In this document: positions 7,666 to 13,457 of the stretch, piece after piece
How positions within the stretch are numbered: position 1 is the stretch's first letter
How the letters are laid out: every line of letters starts with the position of its first letter
Source: a virus
Reading direction: 5' to 3' (one strand)
Length of the DNA stretch: 30,921 nt
Virus record (IMG/VR): IMGVR_UViG_3300046714_000009
Location: 1-30,921 of that record
Position numbers and translations under genes: made by a program
The notes under the pieces: model-generated
Databases searched by the model: none
The model's input: the letters and a program-made list of their open reading frames with translations, nothing else
What the model was told of the DNA's origin: nothing

Positions 7666-7851
7666 CTAACCCTGTAGCTCTATCATGTTCTCCATATACT
7701 TGCGCAGCACAGCATGCATCAGCGTCTGATATCCCTTTGGCTGCTCTTGCTTATACCATTGCAATACAGCGTTATCGATCCTGAGCGATATTGAAGTCTT
7801 GGACCCTGGGATAGTCACATCCCAATTTATTCCCTCCGGCACATCTTGCAT
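7666..7851 (-). CDS. Orphan BrnA-like antitoxin / ribbon-helix-helix regulator
   Basis: A 61-residue protein starting MQDVPEGINWDVTIPGSK. The core 'TSISLRIDNAVLQWYKQEQPKGYQTLMHAVLRKYMENM' has the BrnA-type pattern: a short strand (SLRID), then 'VLxWYK', then 'KGYQTLxxAVLRxYxxxM'. This family forms a dimer that binds DNA and, in type II systems, neutralises the RNase BrnT. The frame is open to 8040, but the ATG at 7851 has AAGGGAG seven bases upstream, whereas the extension has no ribosome site and no recognisable sequence. No BrnT-like gene (about 90 residues) is adjacent, so this is an orphan, more likely a phage transcription factor or an anti-toxin decoy. A promoter and an overlapping dyad lie just upstream. 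Confidence 0.75.
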   Translation of the reverse strand: MQDVPEGINWDVTIPGSKTSISLRIDNAVLQWYKQEQPKGYQTLMHAVLRKYMENMIELQG

Positions 7852-8431
7852 TGCAGACTCCCTTGTTTGCGTAGCCACGCCAGTATACACACGGCGGACA
7901 CCCCATGTCCAGGCAGTAGACTCGATCACGTCACAATGAACGATGCCTGTCACGTCAGGTTCACACCCATGCGGAGTGCCTAATTGAGGGTAAATCTTCA
8001 GCGCACGGCGGTTGAGGCGCGTTCGATCCCCTGTAGCCAAACGCTAACGTGTTGATACCACTGCATGTCTACGAACTAAATGGGCGGGGGGCTGCACGCA
8101 AGTGCAAATAAATACATCAACTAGACGGGCCTAAATCCTTGATTGTATGCGATAGAAGTGGCTGCATTACGTGTTGCTGTTCCATGAAATCGACCCATTG
8201 CGTCCGCAACGATCCGCAGCCGGTATATCTAAATGCAACCACAGGCTGAATACGACCACACGTATATGTATACATGGCGCTAGTGTATATGCCCTCGCCG
8301 ATCTCATCTACGCTCCGCTTCGATGATGATCAGCTAGCCCACCCACCACCCTAATGCATGCTGCATATAGCTGCATAGGTCCACTTGCGTTCACTGTGGC
8401 ACAGTTGCATCAGTCCAATTGCAACCTGGGG
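7852..8431. other. Gene-free stretch between divergent units
   Basis: About 580 bases with no believable gene. The left end holds the promoter/operator of the BrnA-like gene (7882-7911). From about 8040 to 8400 I see only short word repeats (GCATGCTGCATATAGCTGCATA near 8356, given here as repeats of GCTGCATA) and no strong hairpin. The right end has the inverted pair GTTGCA/TGCAAC (8404-8425) just upstream of the -35 box of the promoter at 8432. Confidence 0.5.
7882..7911 (-). promoter_or_regulatory. Minus-strand promoter with overlapping dyad operator
   Basis: Read on the minus strand: TGGACA (7911-7906), 18-base spacer, TATACT (7887-7882). GGACA-N5-TGTCC (7896-7910) is a perfect inverted repeat overlapping the -35 box and spacer. 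This is where a ribbon-helix-helix autorepressor such as the downstream BrnA-like protein would be expected to bind. Confidence 0.6.
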
Positions 8432-8460
8432 TTGACATATGCCCCAATGTGTGCTACTAT
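8432..8460 (+). promoter_or_regulatory. Sigma70-type promoter of the early operon
   Basis: TTGACA at 8432-8437, 17-base spacer, TACTAT at 8455-8460. The inverted repeat GTTGCA (8404-8409) / TGCAAC (8420-8425) sits directly upstream and may bind a regulator. It drives the run of overlapping genes to about 12079. Confidence 0.85.
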
Positions 8461-8483
8461 CCTATCACTGTCGTAGGGAACCA

Positions 8484-8631
8484 CATGGTTCATTCGATAG
8501 TGCATCACATACATAGCAATGCACATCCACATGTGGCACATTCACGTGCAGCATGTGGCTACGCATGTTCATACTCAATGGAGCACATACATGGCACGCA
8601 CACGCGTAGTCGATTGGACAGACTTGCCTGA
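8484..8631 (+). CDS. Candidate histidine-rich leader peptide
   Basis: The first start codon after the promoter: ATG at 8484 with AGGGA seven bases upstream, giving 48 residues (MVHSIVHHIHSNAHPHVAHSRAACGYACSYSMEHIHG...). It is very rich in His because the DNA is dense in CAT/CAC words; the frame shifted by one is also His-rich. It overlaps the next gene by 41 bases in another frame. It may be a real leader or metal-binding peptide, or a by-product of a repeat-rich leader RNA. Nothing proves translation beyond the start context. Confidence 0.3.
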
Positions 8632-8785
8632 TGTCGTCGAGTTCGCAGATGAGCTTGGCTACGGCATGGTCGTAGTCAAGTATGATGATCGCAACAACTA
8701 CAACATCACACACCTAGTCCGTGAGGACTTGTGGCTGCGTGATGGCGTGAAGCTGATCTACTCAACAGGGATGGAACCGACATGA
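8591..8785 (+). CDS. Small hypothetical early protein
   Basis: A 64-residue protein starting MARTRVVDWTDLPDVVEFADELGYGMVVVKYDDRNNYNITHLVREDLW. GGAG lies eight bases before the ATG at 8591; the open frame extends to 8519 but that part is only His-rich CAT-repeat translation. The alternation of helix (DLPDVVEFADELG) and strand (MVVVKYDD, YNITHLV) suggests a small alpha/beta domain. No family is recognised. It starts the chain of ATGA-coupled early genes (next start at 8782). Confidence 0.65.
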   Translation: MARTRVVDWTDLPDVVEFADELGYGMVVVKYDDRNNYNITHLVREDLWLRDGVKLIYSTGMEPT

Positions 8786-9114
8786 AGCGCACCTACGCAC
8801 CACTGTCATCTGATGATGACACCACACCACCACCTGTGCCTGCACATGTGCACTACGACTATGCACGACCTGCTGATCTCAAGCGTGAGTATGATAGCGT
8901 TGACTACGCAATGCGTAAGCGTAGTGAGCGTATGCATGGTGCACCATGTGTATACACGTGGTCATACTCGATCACGATGCACAACGTGAAGTGCACATCA
9001 CCACGTAGGTTCGAGGCAATGGATGATGCCATCAATGCCATTGCTGAGCGTATGCGCATGCATGCTGCTGATCACGAATACCCATTGTTCGCGTTAGTGA
9101 GGTTCAAATCATGA
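8782..9114 (+). CDS. Hypothetical early protein
   Basis: A 110-residue protein with ATGA overlaps at both ends. Residues 10-25 are acidic then Pro-rich (SDDDTTPPPVPAH). The middle is charged (DLKREYDSVDYAMRKRSERM). The C-terminal half, 'YTWSYSITMHNVKCTSPRRFEAMDDAINAIAERMRMH...YPLFALVRF', has strand-helix-strand character with an amphipathic helix. Two cysteines do not form a visible metal site. I do not recognise the family. It is translated with the endonuclease VII-like gene downstream. Confidence 0.7.
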   Translation: MKRTYAPLSSDDDTTPPPVPAHVHYDYARPADLKREYDSVDYAMRKRSERMHGAPCVYTWSYSITMHNVKCTSPRRFEAMDDAINAIAERMRMHAADHEYPLFALVRFKS

Positions 9115-9527
9115 GTGATGAGGAAACGGTTGCTGATCTGAAGCGTGCGATTGAGGAAGAGCGTCAAGAGCTAGAGAGGAAGCGACAGCTACGCTTGGAG
9201 CGTGTGCGTAGACACAAGGCTGTGTTGGTTGCGGACCCAGAGCGTTATGCAAAGTATAAGGATAAGTTGAATGAGTGGCGTCGTAAGACTAAGGCCACGA
9301 CGCGCTACTTGCAGAACAGACGCACTCGCTTGGCTGGTAGACCAATGCCTGAGATGTGTGAGGTGTGTGGCCTTGGTGGCACGATCGTGTTCGATCATGC
9401 ACATGATAGTAATCGGTTCCGGGGTTGGTTGTGCAATGCATGCAATCTGGTCTTGGGCATGGTGAATGATGATGTGGTCAGGCTGGAGAAGCTGATCGTT
9501 TATCTGAAGGCACATGAGGGAGGATGA
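9111..9527 (+). CDS. Endonuclease VII-like zinc-binding nuclease
   Basis: A 138-residue protein. The N-terminal half (residues 3-60) is a highly charged helix/coiled coil. The C-terminal half is a recombination endonuclease VII-type His-Me finger: zinc cysteines C83-x2-C86 (CEVCG) and C108-x2-C111 (CNAC) bracket 'IVFDHAHDSNRFRGWL', with D95, H96 and H98 at the active site. It ends with 'NLVLGMVNDDVVRLEKLIVYLKAH', typical of the family. T4 gp49 resolves Holliday and branched DNA before packaging; the shorter stand-alone members in many phages may do this or act as homing-type nucleases. The gene is within the first early operon, away from the other recombination genes. ATGA overlap with the previous gene supports the start. 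Confidence 0.88.
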   Translation: MSDEETVADLKRAIEEERQELERKRQLRLERVRRHKAVLVADPERYAKYKDKLNEWRRKTKATTRYLQNRRTRLAGRPMPEMCEVCGLGGTIVFDHAHDSNRFRGWLCNACNLVLGMVNDDVVRLEKLIVYLKAHEGG

Positions 9528-9529
9528 AC

Positions 9530-9772
9530 ATGACCAAGCGTGACTATGAACTCATTGCACGTTGCATACGCGAGGTGCGATACGACACCACTATCACCGT
9601 GCCTGTGCTCGATGCACTCACTGCATTGTTTGCGGTGACACTGCGTGAGGGCAACCTGAGGTTCAACATGGAGCGGTTCAAGAACGCTACGTATGATGAA
9701 CACAAGGAACGTGAACGTGCAACTAGGGAGGCTTCACTTGAGCAGGATGCTAGCTGGCTTCGGTCTCTATAG
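9530..9772 (+). CDS. Small conserved phage protein of the MTKRDYELIA type
   Basis: An 80-residue protein beginning MTKRDYELIARCIREVR. An earlier ATG at 9524 overlaps the previous stop (ATGA), but the GAGG site is better spaced for 9530, and related small phage proteins begin at this point. The pattern 'DYELIAxxIRxxR....VLDALTALFAVTLREGNLRFNMERF' is one I recognise as a frequent, uncharacterised phage and prophage protein. It is fully helical with no catalytic residues visible. Its tail is charged (DEHKERERATREASLEQ). The role is unknown; the position is early operon. Confidence 0.75.
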   Translation: MTKRDYELIARCIREVRYDTTITVPVLDALTALFAVTLREGNLRFNMERFKNATYDEHKERERATREASLEQDASWLRSL

Positions 9773-10013
9773 AGAGCCACATGGCTACCCACTGGGTGAT
9801 CATCACACCATTGGCATGCCACTCGGCACTCGACTGCAACGCCTGATCAGGTTGCCTCATGGATGGAGGCTCTGGGTCTCGACCAAGGACTTCCGTTATG
9901 GCACCTACCTTGAGTTGCATGACAGTGGTAGGATCGTGAAGTTCACCTCGCGTGAGGGTGAGGGTGATGAGTTCTTCCAAGTGCGGCCAAGTGATGAGGA
10001 GTTGCGCATGTGA
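9747..10013 (+). CDS. Hypothetical early protein
   Basis: An 88-residue protein if started at the ATG at 9747 (MLAGFGLYREPHGYPLGDHH), which overlaps the previous gene by 26 bases; the frame is open back to 9693. The core 'LIRLPHGWRLWVSTKDFRYGTYLELHDSGRIVKFTSREGEGDEFFQVRPSDEELR' looks like an antiparallel beta sheet followed by an acidic tail. No motif or family is recognised. Another start at the ATG inside 'TIGMPLGTRL' is possible. It ends in a GTGA overlap with the doubtful frame at 10010. Confidence 0.55.
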   Translation: MLAGFGLYREPHGYPLGDHHTIGMPLGTRLQRLIRLPHGWRLWVSTKDFRYGTYLELHDSGRIVKFTSREGEGDEFFQVRPSDEELRM

Positions 10014-10231
10014 TCCTGTACATGTTCATGATGGGGCCGGAGCGAAGCGACGGCCCCTTCACCTATACACTATGCACCTTCACCTATACACGCACCTACA
10101 TCATCAGCACACGCGATGCGTGTATAGAGAGCCGACATGTGGTTCGCAGCAGCTTTAACCGTGCAGCTACGCAAGCTGCTGCGATACCACATTTCGTCTC
10201 CGCCTTCAAGTCCTCTCGGGTGGCCCAATGA
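10010..10231 (+). CDS. Doubtful small frame before the HNH gene
   Basis: A 73-codon frame with a GTG start overlapping the previous stop (GTGA) and an ATGA overlap with the HNH gene. The junctions look gene-like, but it has no known similarity and runs through a strong hairpin (10033-10057) and a tandem repeat (10058-10091), which give its 'GPERSDGPFTYT' and 'TFTYTRTY' parts. A competing 36-codon frame at 10136-10246 (MWFAAALTVQLRKLLRYH...) has a GAGAG site seven or so bases upstream. One of the two, or neither, is real. Confidence 0.3.
   Translation: MILYMFMMGPERSDGPFTYTLCTFTYTRTYIISTRDACIESRHVVRSSFNRAATQAAAIPHFVSAFKSSRVAQ
10033..10057 (+). promoter_or_regulatory. Strong GC stem-loop
   Basis: GGGGCCG (10033-10039) and CGGCCCC (10051-10057) form a 7-bp stem with an 11-base loop. 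It is followed by TTC but no T tract, so it may be a weak terminator, processing site or RNA-stability element within the early operon. Confidence 0.5.
10058..10091 (+). repeat. Direct repeat TTCACCTATACAC
   Basis: Two exact copies (10058-10070 and 10079-10091) separated by eight bases, directly after the stem-loop. Purpose unknown. Confidence 0.55.
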
Positions 10232-10692
10232 GCAAAGTGAATGAACCATCGGATGTGTTCAAGTTGGTTGAGATGCGTGGACCTGACGAATGCTGGCCTT
10301 TCACTGGCCAAGCGTGGGGAGGAAGAGCGAGGGAACCCAGACCCTACTTCATGTCGAACTCGCGTCGCATGATCGCTTATCGCTGGGTGTTTGAACTCGT
10401 GAATGGAGTCACGCTCACACCTGATCAGCTAATTCTCCATAGCTGCGATAACGGTGGGGCGCCAATCGGGTGCTGTAACCCTGCGCATCTCAGGCTTGGG
10501 ACAACGGCTGAGAATATGGACGATATGAAAATGAGGGAGAGGCACGGGCTTCCGCATACGGTTGTCCGTGCGATCCGTCGTCTGCTTGAACAAGGTCAGA
10601 CGCAGGATGAGATTGCACGTCTGTATGGACTGACGCGCGAGGTTGTGTCATCTATAGCCACGAAGCGTGTATACCAACATGTCAAGGAGTGA
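10228..10692 (+). CDS. HNH endonuclease with C-terminal helix-turn-helix
   Basis: A 154-residue protein. Residues 10-105 follow the HNH_3-like pattern seen in phage homing endonucleases: 'CWPFTG', a short strand-rich part, 'RMIAYRWVFELVNG', 'LILHSCDNGG.PIGCCNPAHLRLGTTAENMDDM' with conserved H, C, CC, N and H, and 'ERHG'. Residues about 113-150 form a helix-turn-helix (VRAIRRLLEQGQTQDEIARLYGLTREVVSSIATKRVYQHV), which gives target recognition. Family members nick or cut DNA at specific sites and spread into uninfected copies. Base use is a little more GC-ending than the neighbours, consistent with an inserted gene. It separates the early small genes from the DUF932 gene three bases downstream. 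Confidence 0.88.
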   Translation: MSKVNEPSDVFKLVEMRGPDECWPFTGQAWGGRAREPRPYFMSNSRRMIAYRWVFELVNGVTLTPDQLILHSCDNGGAPIGCCNPAHLRLGTTAENMDDMKMRERHGLPHTVVRAIRRLLEQGQTQDEIARLYGLTREVVSSIATKRVYQHVKE

Positions 10693-10695
10693 ACA

Positions 10696-11571
10696 ATGAG
10701 TAGCATCTTCGAGCAATACAATACGTCTGAGTCTGCTATCCTCTTCCCTGTGGTAGAGCGTGATGTCTATTGGCGCACCAAGAATGGGGAGTTCAATCCT
10801 GCGCGGACGCATAAGGCAATCGTGCGTGTGATGAAGGACAACACGCCTCGCATGCTGAACGTAGTGGGTCAGTCATATAAGCTCATACATAATTCAGACC
10901 TGTTCCAGGCTGTGGAAGAAGTCATTGAGCATGAGGTCCCTGCTGAGTTGCTACAAGACATCAAGGTGACTGACAAGGTGGCCAATTGGGGCCGCGTGTG
11001 CTATCGCGACTATGTGTTCCCACAGACCGCAGTCAACCTGGACAACTACAGCAAGATCGCATTCCGCATGGTGGTGCAGAATGGCTATGGCGGTAGTGCG
11101 CTACGTGCGCATGCAGGTGCAATCGACTTCTGGTGCGACAACGGTTGCATTCGTGGTGACTACACCTCGGCGTATCACAAGCACACATCGGGTCTCCAAC
11201 TCTACGCATTCAGTAACGTAGTGCGTAAGGCGTTGGAGTCATTCGAGGAGTCCAAGCGTGTATGGCTAAGCTGGACGCAGAAGCGTGTGCCGCATGAAGC
11301 TGCAATGAACTTGTTCAAGGAGCTTGCTGCATCAGCCAAGATGGTTGAAGGCTTGGGCAACCAATACATCGAGGAGCGTGGTGTGCATGGTGACACGCTG
11401 TGGGCAGTGTATAGTGCAATGACGCACTACGCATCACATGCTGATGGTGAGTTCGCGTTGCGCAAGTCTGCTGAGGAGCAGGACAGTGTGGCTAGCATCA
11501 TGCTGCAACGTGAGTTGCGTGTTGCACAGTGGACTGAGACTGAAGCGTGGCATGTGTTGGAGGATGCATGA
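10696..11571 (+). CDS. DUF932 family phage/plasmid-like protein
   Basis: A 291-residue protein with DUF932 features. These are an N-terminal 'HKAIVRVMKDNTPRMLNVVGQSYKLIHNSDLFQAVEEVIE' (cf. 'VGxxYxxvqN.e.f'), a central 'FRMVVQNGYGGSALRAHAGAIDFWCDNGCIRGDYTSAYHKHTSG' (cf. 'sNSyDGS....g....CtNGli'), and a helical C-terminal part. Family members occur beside replication genes in phages and plasmids; their role is not established. The stop overlaps the next ATG. No membrane or metal-binding motif is evident. Confidence 0.82.
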   Translation: MSSIFEQYNTSESAILFPVVERDVYWRTKNGEFNPARTHKAIVRVMKDNTPRMLNVVGQSYKLIHNSDLFQAVEEVIEHEVPAELLQDIKVTDKVANWGRVCYRDYVFPQTAVNLDNYSKIAFRMVVQNGYGGSALRAHAGAIDFWCDNGCIRGDYTSAYHKHTSGLQLYAFSNVVRKALESFEESKRVWLSWTQKRVPHEAAMNLFKELAASAKMVEGLGNQYIEERGVHGDTLWAVYSAMTHYASHADGEFALRKSAEEQDSVASIMLQRELRVAQWTETEAWHVLEDA

Positions 11572-11783
11572 TGAGTGATGAAGAGCGGTTGCGTAGTGGC
11601 AAGGTGCGCATGTTGTCACGTGCACAGATAGCTGCATGTCCATATGCCATATTTGCACCTGAGCACTACAGTGCAGATGGCACGTGCAAGTGCACTGATG
11701 GTGAGCACAAGGTGATGCTAGAGTGGGGCTACAAGTGGGATGGCAAGCGTTGGCTTGCTGAAGATGAGGAGGACGAAGCATGA
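11568..11783 (+). CDS. Small hypothetical early protein with Cys pair
   Basis: A 71-residue protein. Two ATGs lie at 11568 and 11571; GGAGG is four and seven bases upstream respectively, and the first overlaps the DUF932 stop (ATGA). A segment 'IAACPYAIFAPEHYSADGTCKCTDGEHKVML' has C-x-C and one more Cys, perhaps a small metal-binding or strand-rich knuckle. It is followed by 'WGYKWDGKRWLAEDEEDEA', a Trp-rich piece with an acidic tail. No family is recognised. ATGA overlap with 11780. Confidence 0.65.
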   Translation: MMSDEERLRSGKVRMLSRAQIAACPYAIFAPEHYSADGTCKCTDGEHKVMLEWGYKWDGKRWLAEDEEDEA

Positions 11784-12079
11784 TCACACTCAATGAGTTA
11801 GAGCTTGCCTACAAGGTGACGAAGGCACGTAGCACGCCACATCGTCATCCTGCGTTTGCACTCATACGCAAGGAGTGTGACAACGACGATCCAGATGTCA
11901 ACACGATGCTCGTGTTCGTTGAAGAGCACAACACTGGCTATGATGGTGTGCTGCATCGCTACATGTGTAGAGTTGAACCATCGGTCATGTTCCAGATCGA
12001 CTTGCTTCCTGGCATGATCGTGGCAGAGCCAAGCGATGAGCGGCAAATCGACCAAGCACGAGATGAAGCGAATTCTTGA
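11780..12079 (+). CDS. Hypothetical protein, last gene of first early operon
   Basis: A 99-residue protein beginning MITLNELELAYKVTKARSTPHRHPAFALIRKE with an ATGA overlap. The central part alternates strands (TMLVFVEEHNTGYDGVLHRYMCRVEPSVMFQIDLL) and the tail is acidic (SDERQIDQARDEANS). It appears to be a small alpha/beta protein. No motif is recognised. A promoter overlaps its end (12076-12104), so the downstream PEP-CTERM gene is probably a separate unit. Confidence 0.65.
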   Translation: MITLNELELAYKVTKARSTPHRHPAFALIRKECDNDDPDVNTMLVFVEEHNTGYDGVLHRYMCRVEPSVMFQIDLLPGMIVAEPSDERQIDQARDEANS

Positions 12080-12104
12080 CTTGAACCGCCGCCGCAACTA
12101 AACT
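12076..12104 (+). promoter_or_regulatory. Candidate promoter of the PEP-CTERM gene
   Basis: TTGACT at 12076-12081, 17-base spacer, TAAACT at 12099-12104. Weaker than the other members of the set but correctly spaced. Initiation near 12111 would place the 12107-12148 hairpin at the start of the leader. Confidence 0.5.
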
Positions 12105-12106
12105 TC

Positions 12107-12148
12107 AGGCGCCCGTTGAGGCTGTGCACATTGCCACTGCGGGCGCCT
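12107..12148 (+). promoter_or_regulatory. GC-rich stem-loop in the leader of the PEP-CTERM gene
   Basis: AGGCGCCCG (12107-12115) pairs with CGGGCGCCT (12140-12148), a perfect 9-bp stem with a 24-base loop. A mini-hairpin GCGCC-TTC-GGCGC overlaps its right arm. There is no T tract, so it is either a terminator of the preceding operon or a leader structure. Confidence 0.5.
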
Positions 12149-12182
12149 TCGGCGCGCTTCCACTCCATGGAGCTTCATCAAC

Positions 12183-12860
12183 ATGAGTATGCGAACACTA
12201 CTGCTCGCTGGCATTGCTGCTGTTGGCATTGCTGGCAGTGCTGATGCTGCGAACATCATCACGTTCTCGCAGACATCACAGACTAACACTGTGACTGCCA
12301 CTGATAACATTGGTAACACGCAGACCACACTGGCAATTGCTAGTGCTGCTGTGAGTATTGGTCAATTCATTGGTGGTGCAACTGTGTCAGGCTTCATGAG
12401 CCTGAATGCTACGAGTGTCAATCCTGCTACGACATTCCTGACACAGATCATCCAACTCTACTCTGGTAACTTCTGCATCACCAGTGCTGCTGCATGTGGT
12501 GGCACCAACTTGCTCAGTGGCACGTTCACTGATGCAGCGTTCGGTGCAGCAGGTGGTCCAGGTCTGACTGTGAACGTCAACAATCCACCTGACACGCTCA
12601 ACTTGACTAGCAGTGTGGTGCCTGCGGCTAGCTTGATACCGCCATCTGCGTTCTCGATAGGGTTCACCAATCTATCGAACCCACTCGCTATTGTAGGCAC
12701 TACGATCGCACCGTTCACTGCGTCATTCGCTGGCACTGTGAGTTCGAGTGCTGTGCCTGCTGCTGAGCCTGCAACCATTGCAGTGCTTGGTGTAGGTGTG
12801 CTCGGTCTCGCTGCCGTGTCACGTCGTCGCAGCAAGCGTAGCGACTTGACATATGCCTGA
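12183..12860 (+). CDS. Secreted protein with PEP-CTERM sorting signal
   Basis: A 225-residue protein. Residues 1-22 are a Sec signal peptide (MSMRTLLLAGIAAVGIAGSADA, then cleavage at ADA-A). The mature part is rich in Thr, Ser, Ala, Asn and Gly with many short strands and no charged catalytic centre; a Cys pair lies near residues 98-105 (FCITSAAACGG). The C-terminus has all three parts of a PEP-CTERM signal: 'EPATI' (E195-P196), a hydrophobic helix 'AVLGVGVLGLAAVS' (about 200-213) and 'RRR' (214-216), then a short tail. In bacteria that have exosortase (EpsH-type) this signal directs processing and export of proteins linked to exopolysaccharide and biofilm. Finding it in a phage operon is unusual. 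Codon use (GCT, GTG, GGT) resembles neighbouring phage genes. Start context is GGAG about ten bases upstream. Confidence 0.82.
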   Translation: MSMRTLLLAGIAAVGIAGSADAANIITFSQTSQTNTVTATDNIGNTQTTLAIASAAVSIGQFIGGATVSGFMSLNATSVNPATTFLTQIIQLYSGNFCITSAAACGGTNLLSGTFTDAAFGAAGGPGLTVNVNNPPDTLNLTSSVVPAASLIPPSAFSIGFTNLSNPLAIVGTTIAPFTASFAGTVSSSAVPAAEPATIAVLGVGVLGLAAVSRRRSKRSDLTYA

Positions 12861-12874
12861 GTATGGTGTATACT
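12846..12874 (+). promoter_or_regulatory. Promoter pointing into convergent minus-strand genes
   Basis: TTGACA at 12846-12851, 17-base spacer, TATACT at 12869-12874, overlapping the end of the PEP-CTERM gene. It shares TTGACATATGCC with the promoter at 8432. Downstream on the plus strand there is no gene until 14326; the transcript would be antisense to the four minus-strand genes at 12902-14195. Confidence 0.7.
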
Positions 12875-12901
12875 TGTCTTCAATGAGTTGATGTAGACGC
12901 G

Positions 12902-13093
12902 CTACATCCGCTTACCACTCAATACGTTCTTGGCTATACGTTGTGGCAGGTCAGTTGCACCACGTGCATGATCTGCTGCAACGAAGTCCTTAGCGACTTT
13001 CTGCGTCGGTCCCTTCCCCTTCCCACCCTTCGGCTTGGCTCCGTGTGCGATAGCTTGCATCATGCGCTGTTGCGCTCTGCTGACGGATGGCAC
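12902..13093 (-). CDS. Small basic phage protein (DUF3008-like)
   Basis: A 63-residue basic protein starting at a GTG (13093) with GAGGAG eight bases upstream. 'MPSVSRAQQRMMQAIAHGAKPKGGKGKG...VAKDFVAADHARGATDLPQRI' follows the pattern of short proteins annotated as DUF3008 or similar ('PSVSKAQQRxMgaxAHG.....vPxxVAkdF'). They are frequent near structural or lysis genes of phages; their role is unknown. It is the last gene of the minus-strand island and overlaps the upstream gene by about 104 bases in another frame. Confidence 0.72.
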   Translation of the reverse strand: MPSVSRAQQRMMQAIAHGAKPKGGKGKGPTQKVAKDFVAADHARGATDLPQRIAKNVLSGKRM

Positions 13094-13190
13094 GGATGTG
13101 CTCCTCTACTATGATCACGCGAGCCATGAGCATATCGATGCGTGCATCAATGCGTTGCATCGCCTGCTCGATTGACTTTGCACTGATCAT
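12990..13190 (-). CDS. Small coiled-coil protein
   Basis: A 66-residue protein from the ATG at 13190, six bases after GGAG; an in-frame GTG at 13196 would add two residues. Residues 1-38 (MISAKSIEQAMQRIDARIDMLMARVIIVEEHIRAIRQQ) form a clear amphipathic coiled coil. The last 28 residues, encoded inside the start of the downstream gene, are polar and low-complexity. It directly follows the holin candidate, a position where small coiled-coil phage proteins (including spanin or holin partners) occur, but it has no signal peptide or lipobox. Confidence 0.6.
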   Translation of the reverse strand: MISAKSIEQAMQRIDARIDMLMARVIIVEEHIRAIRQQSATAHDASYRTRSQAEGWEGEGTDAESR

Positions 13191-13192
13191 GT

Positions 13193-13435
13193 TCACTCCG
13201 GTGGTGGTGGTGTCTTAGCTGCAAGTAGCAACGCGAGTATTGCAGTGAGCAGTTCACTGAATATCTCGCGTGCTATGCTACCTAGTCCTGTGCATGCACC
13301 GATCTCTGCTTGTCTCGACATGACGAGCCATATGCAACCGGCAGCACTGAACAGCGTCGTTGCAAGCTCTGCAACGATGACACCAGCAAGTAAGATGAAG
13401 CTCCAGCGTAGAACGTCAAACTGTGGTCGTGCCAT
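13193..13435 (-). CDS. Two-helix membrane protein, holin candidate
   Basis: An 80-residue protein with two membrane helices. The first is about residues 10-38 (WSFILLAGVIVAELATTLFSAAGCIWLV) and the second about 58-73 (EIFSELLTAILALLLAA). Between them is a short loop (SRQAEIGACTGLGSIAR), and a Pro tail (KTPPPPE) follows. Size and topology fit a class II holin, which would time lysis by opening the inner membrane, but no endolysin is present in this window to confirm it. The start codon lies in the loop of a perfect 9-bp hairpin (13423-13450), so translation may be structurally controlled. The stop overlaps the next gene's alternative GTG. Confidence 0.65.
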   Translation of the reverse strand: MARPQFDVLRWSFILLAGVIVAELATTLFSAAGCIWLVMSRQAEIGACTGLGSIAREIFSELLTAILALLLAAKTPPPPE

Positions 13436-13450
13436 CTATGACACGACCAC
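13423..13450 (-). promoter_or_regulatory. Hairpin presenting the start codon of the holin candidate
   Basis: GTGGTCGTG and CACGACCAC form a perfect 9-bp stem with a 10-base loop, and the loop contains the ATG (13435-13433). No good ribosome site is visible upstream. The structure may delay or tune translation of the membrane protein. Confidence 0.55.
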
Positions 13451-13457
13451 ATGCTTG

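Noticed and set aside
7852-8040. N-terminal extension of the BrnA-like protein or a BrnT toxin in the upstream frame
   Set aside because: No ribosome site, the promoter/operator lies inside it, and the translated sequence has no BrnT features.
8001-8045. Possible tRNA 3' end or attachment site (GTTCGATCCCC ... GTAGCCA)
   Set aside because: The T-loop-like word lacks a paired T stem, and no anticodon arm or matching acceptor strand is found upstream.
8519-8590. N-terminal extension of the 8591 gene (MHIHMWHIHVQHVATHVHTQW...)
   Set aside because: The extension is a His-rich translation of CAT-word DNA without a ribosome site, while the ATG at 8591 has GGAG at good distance.
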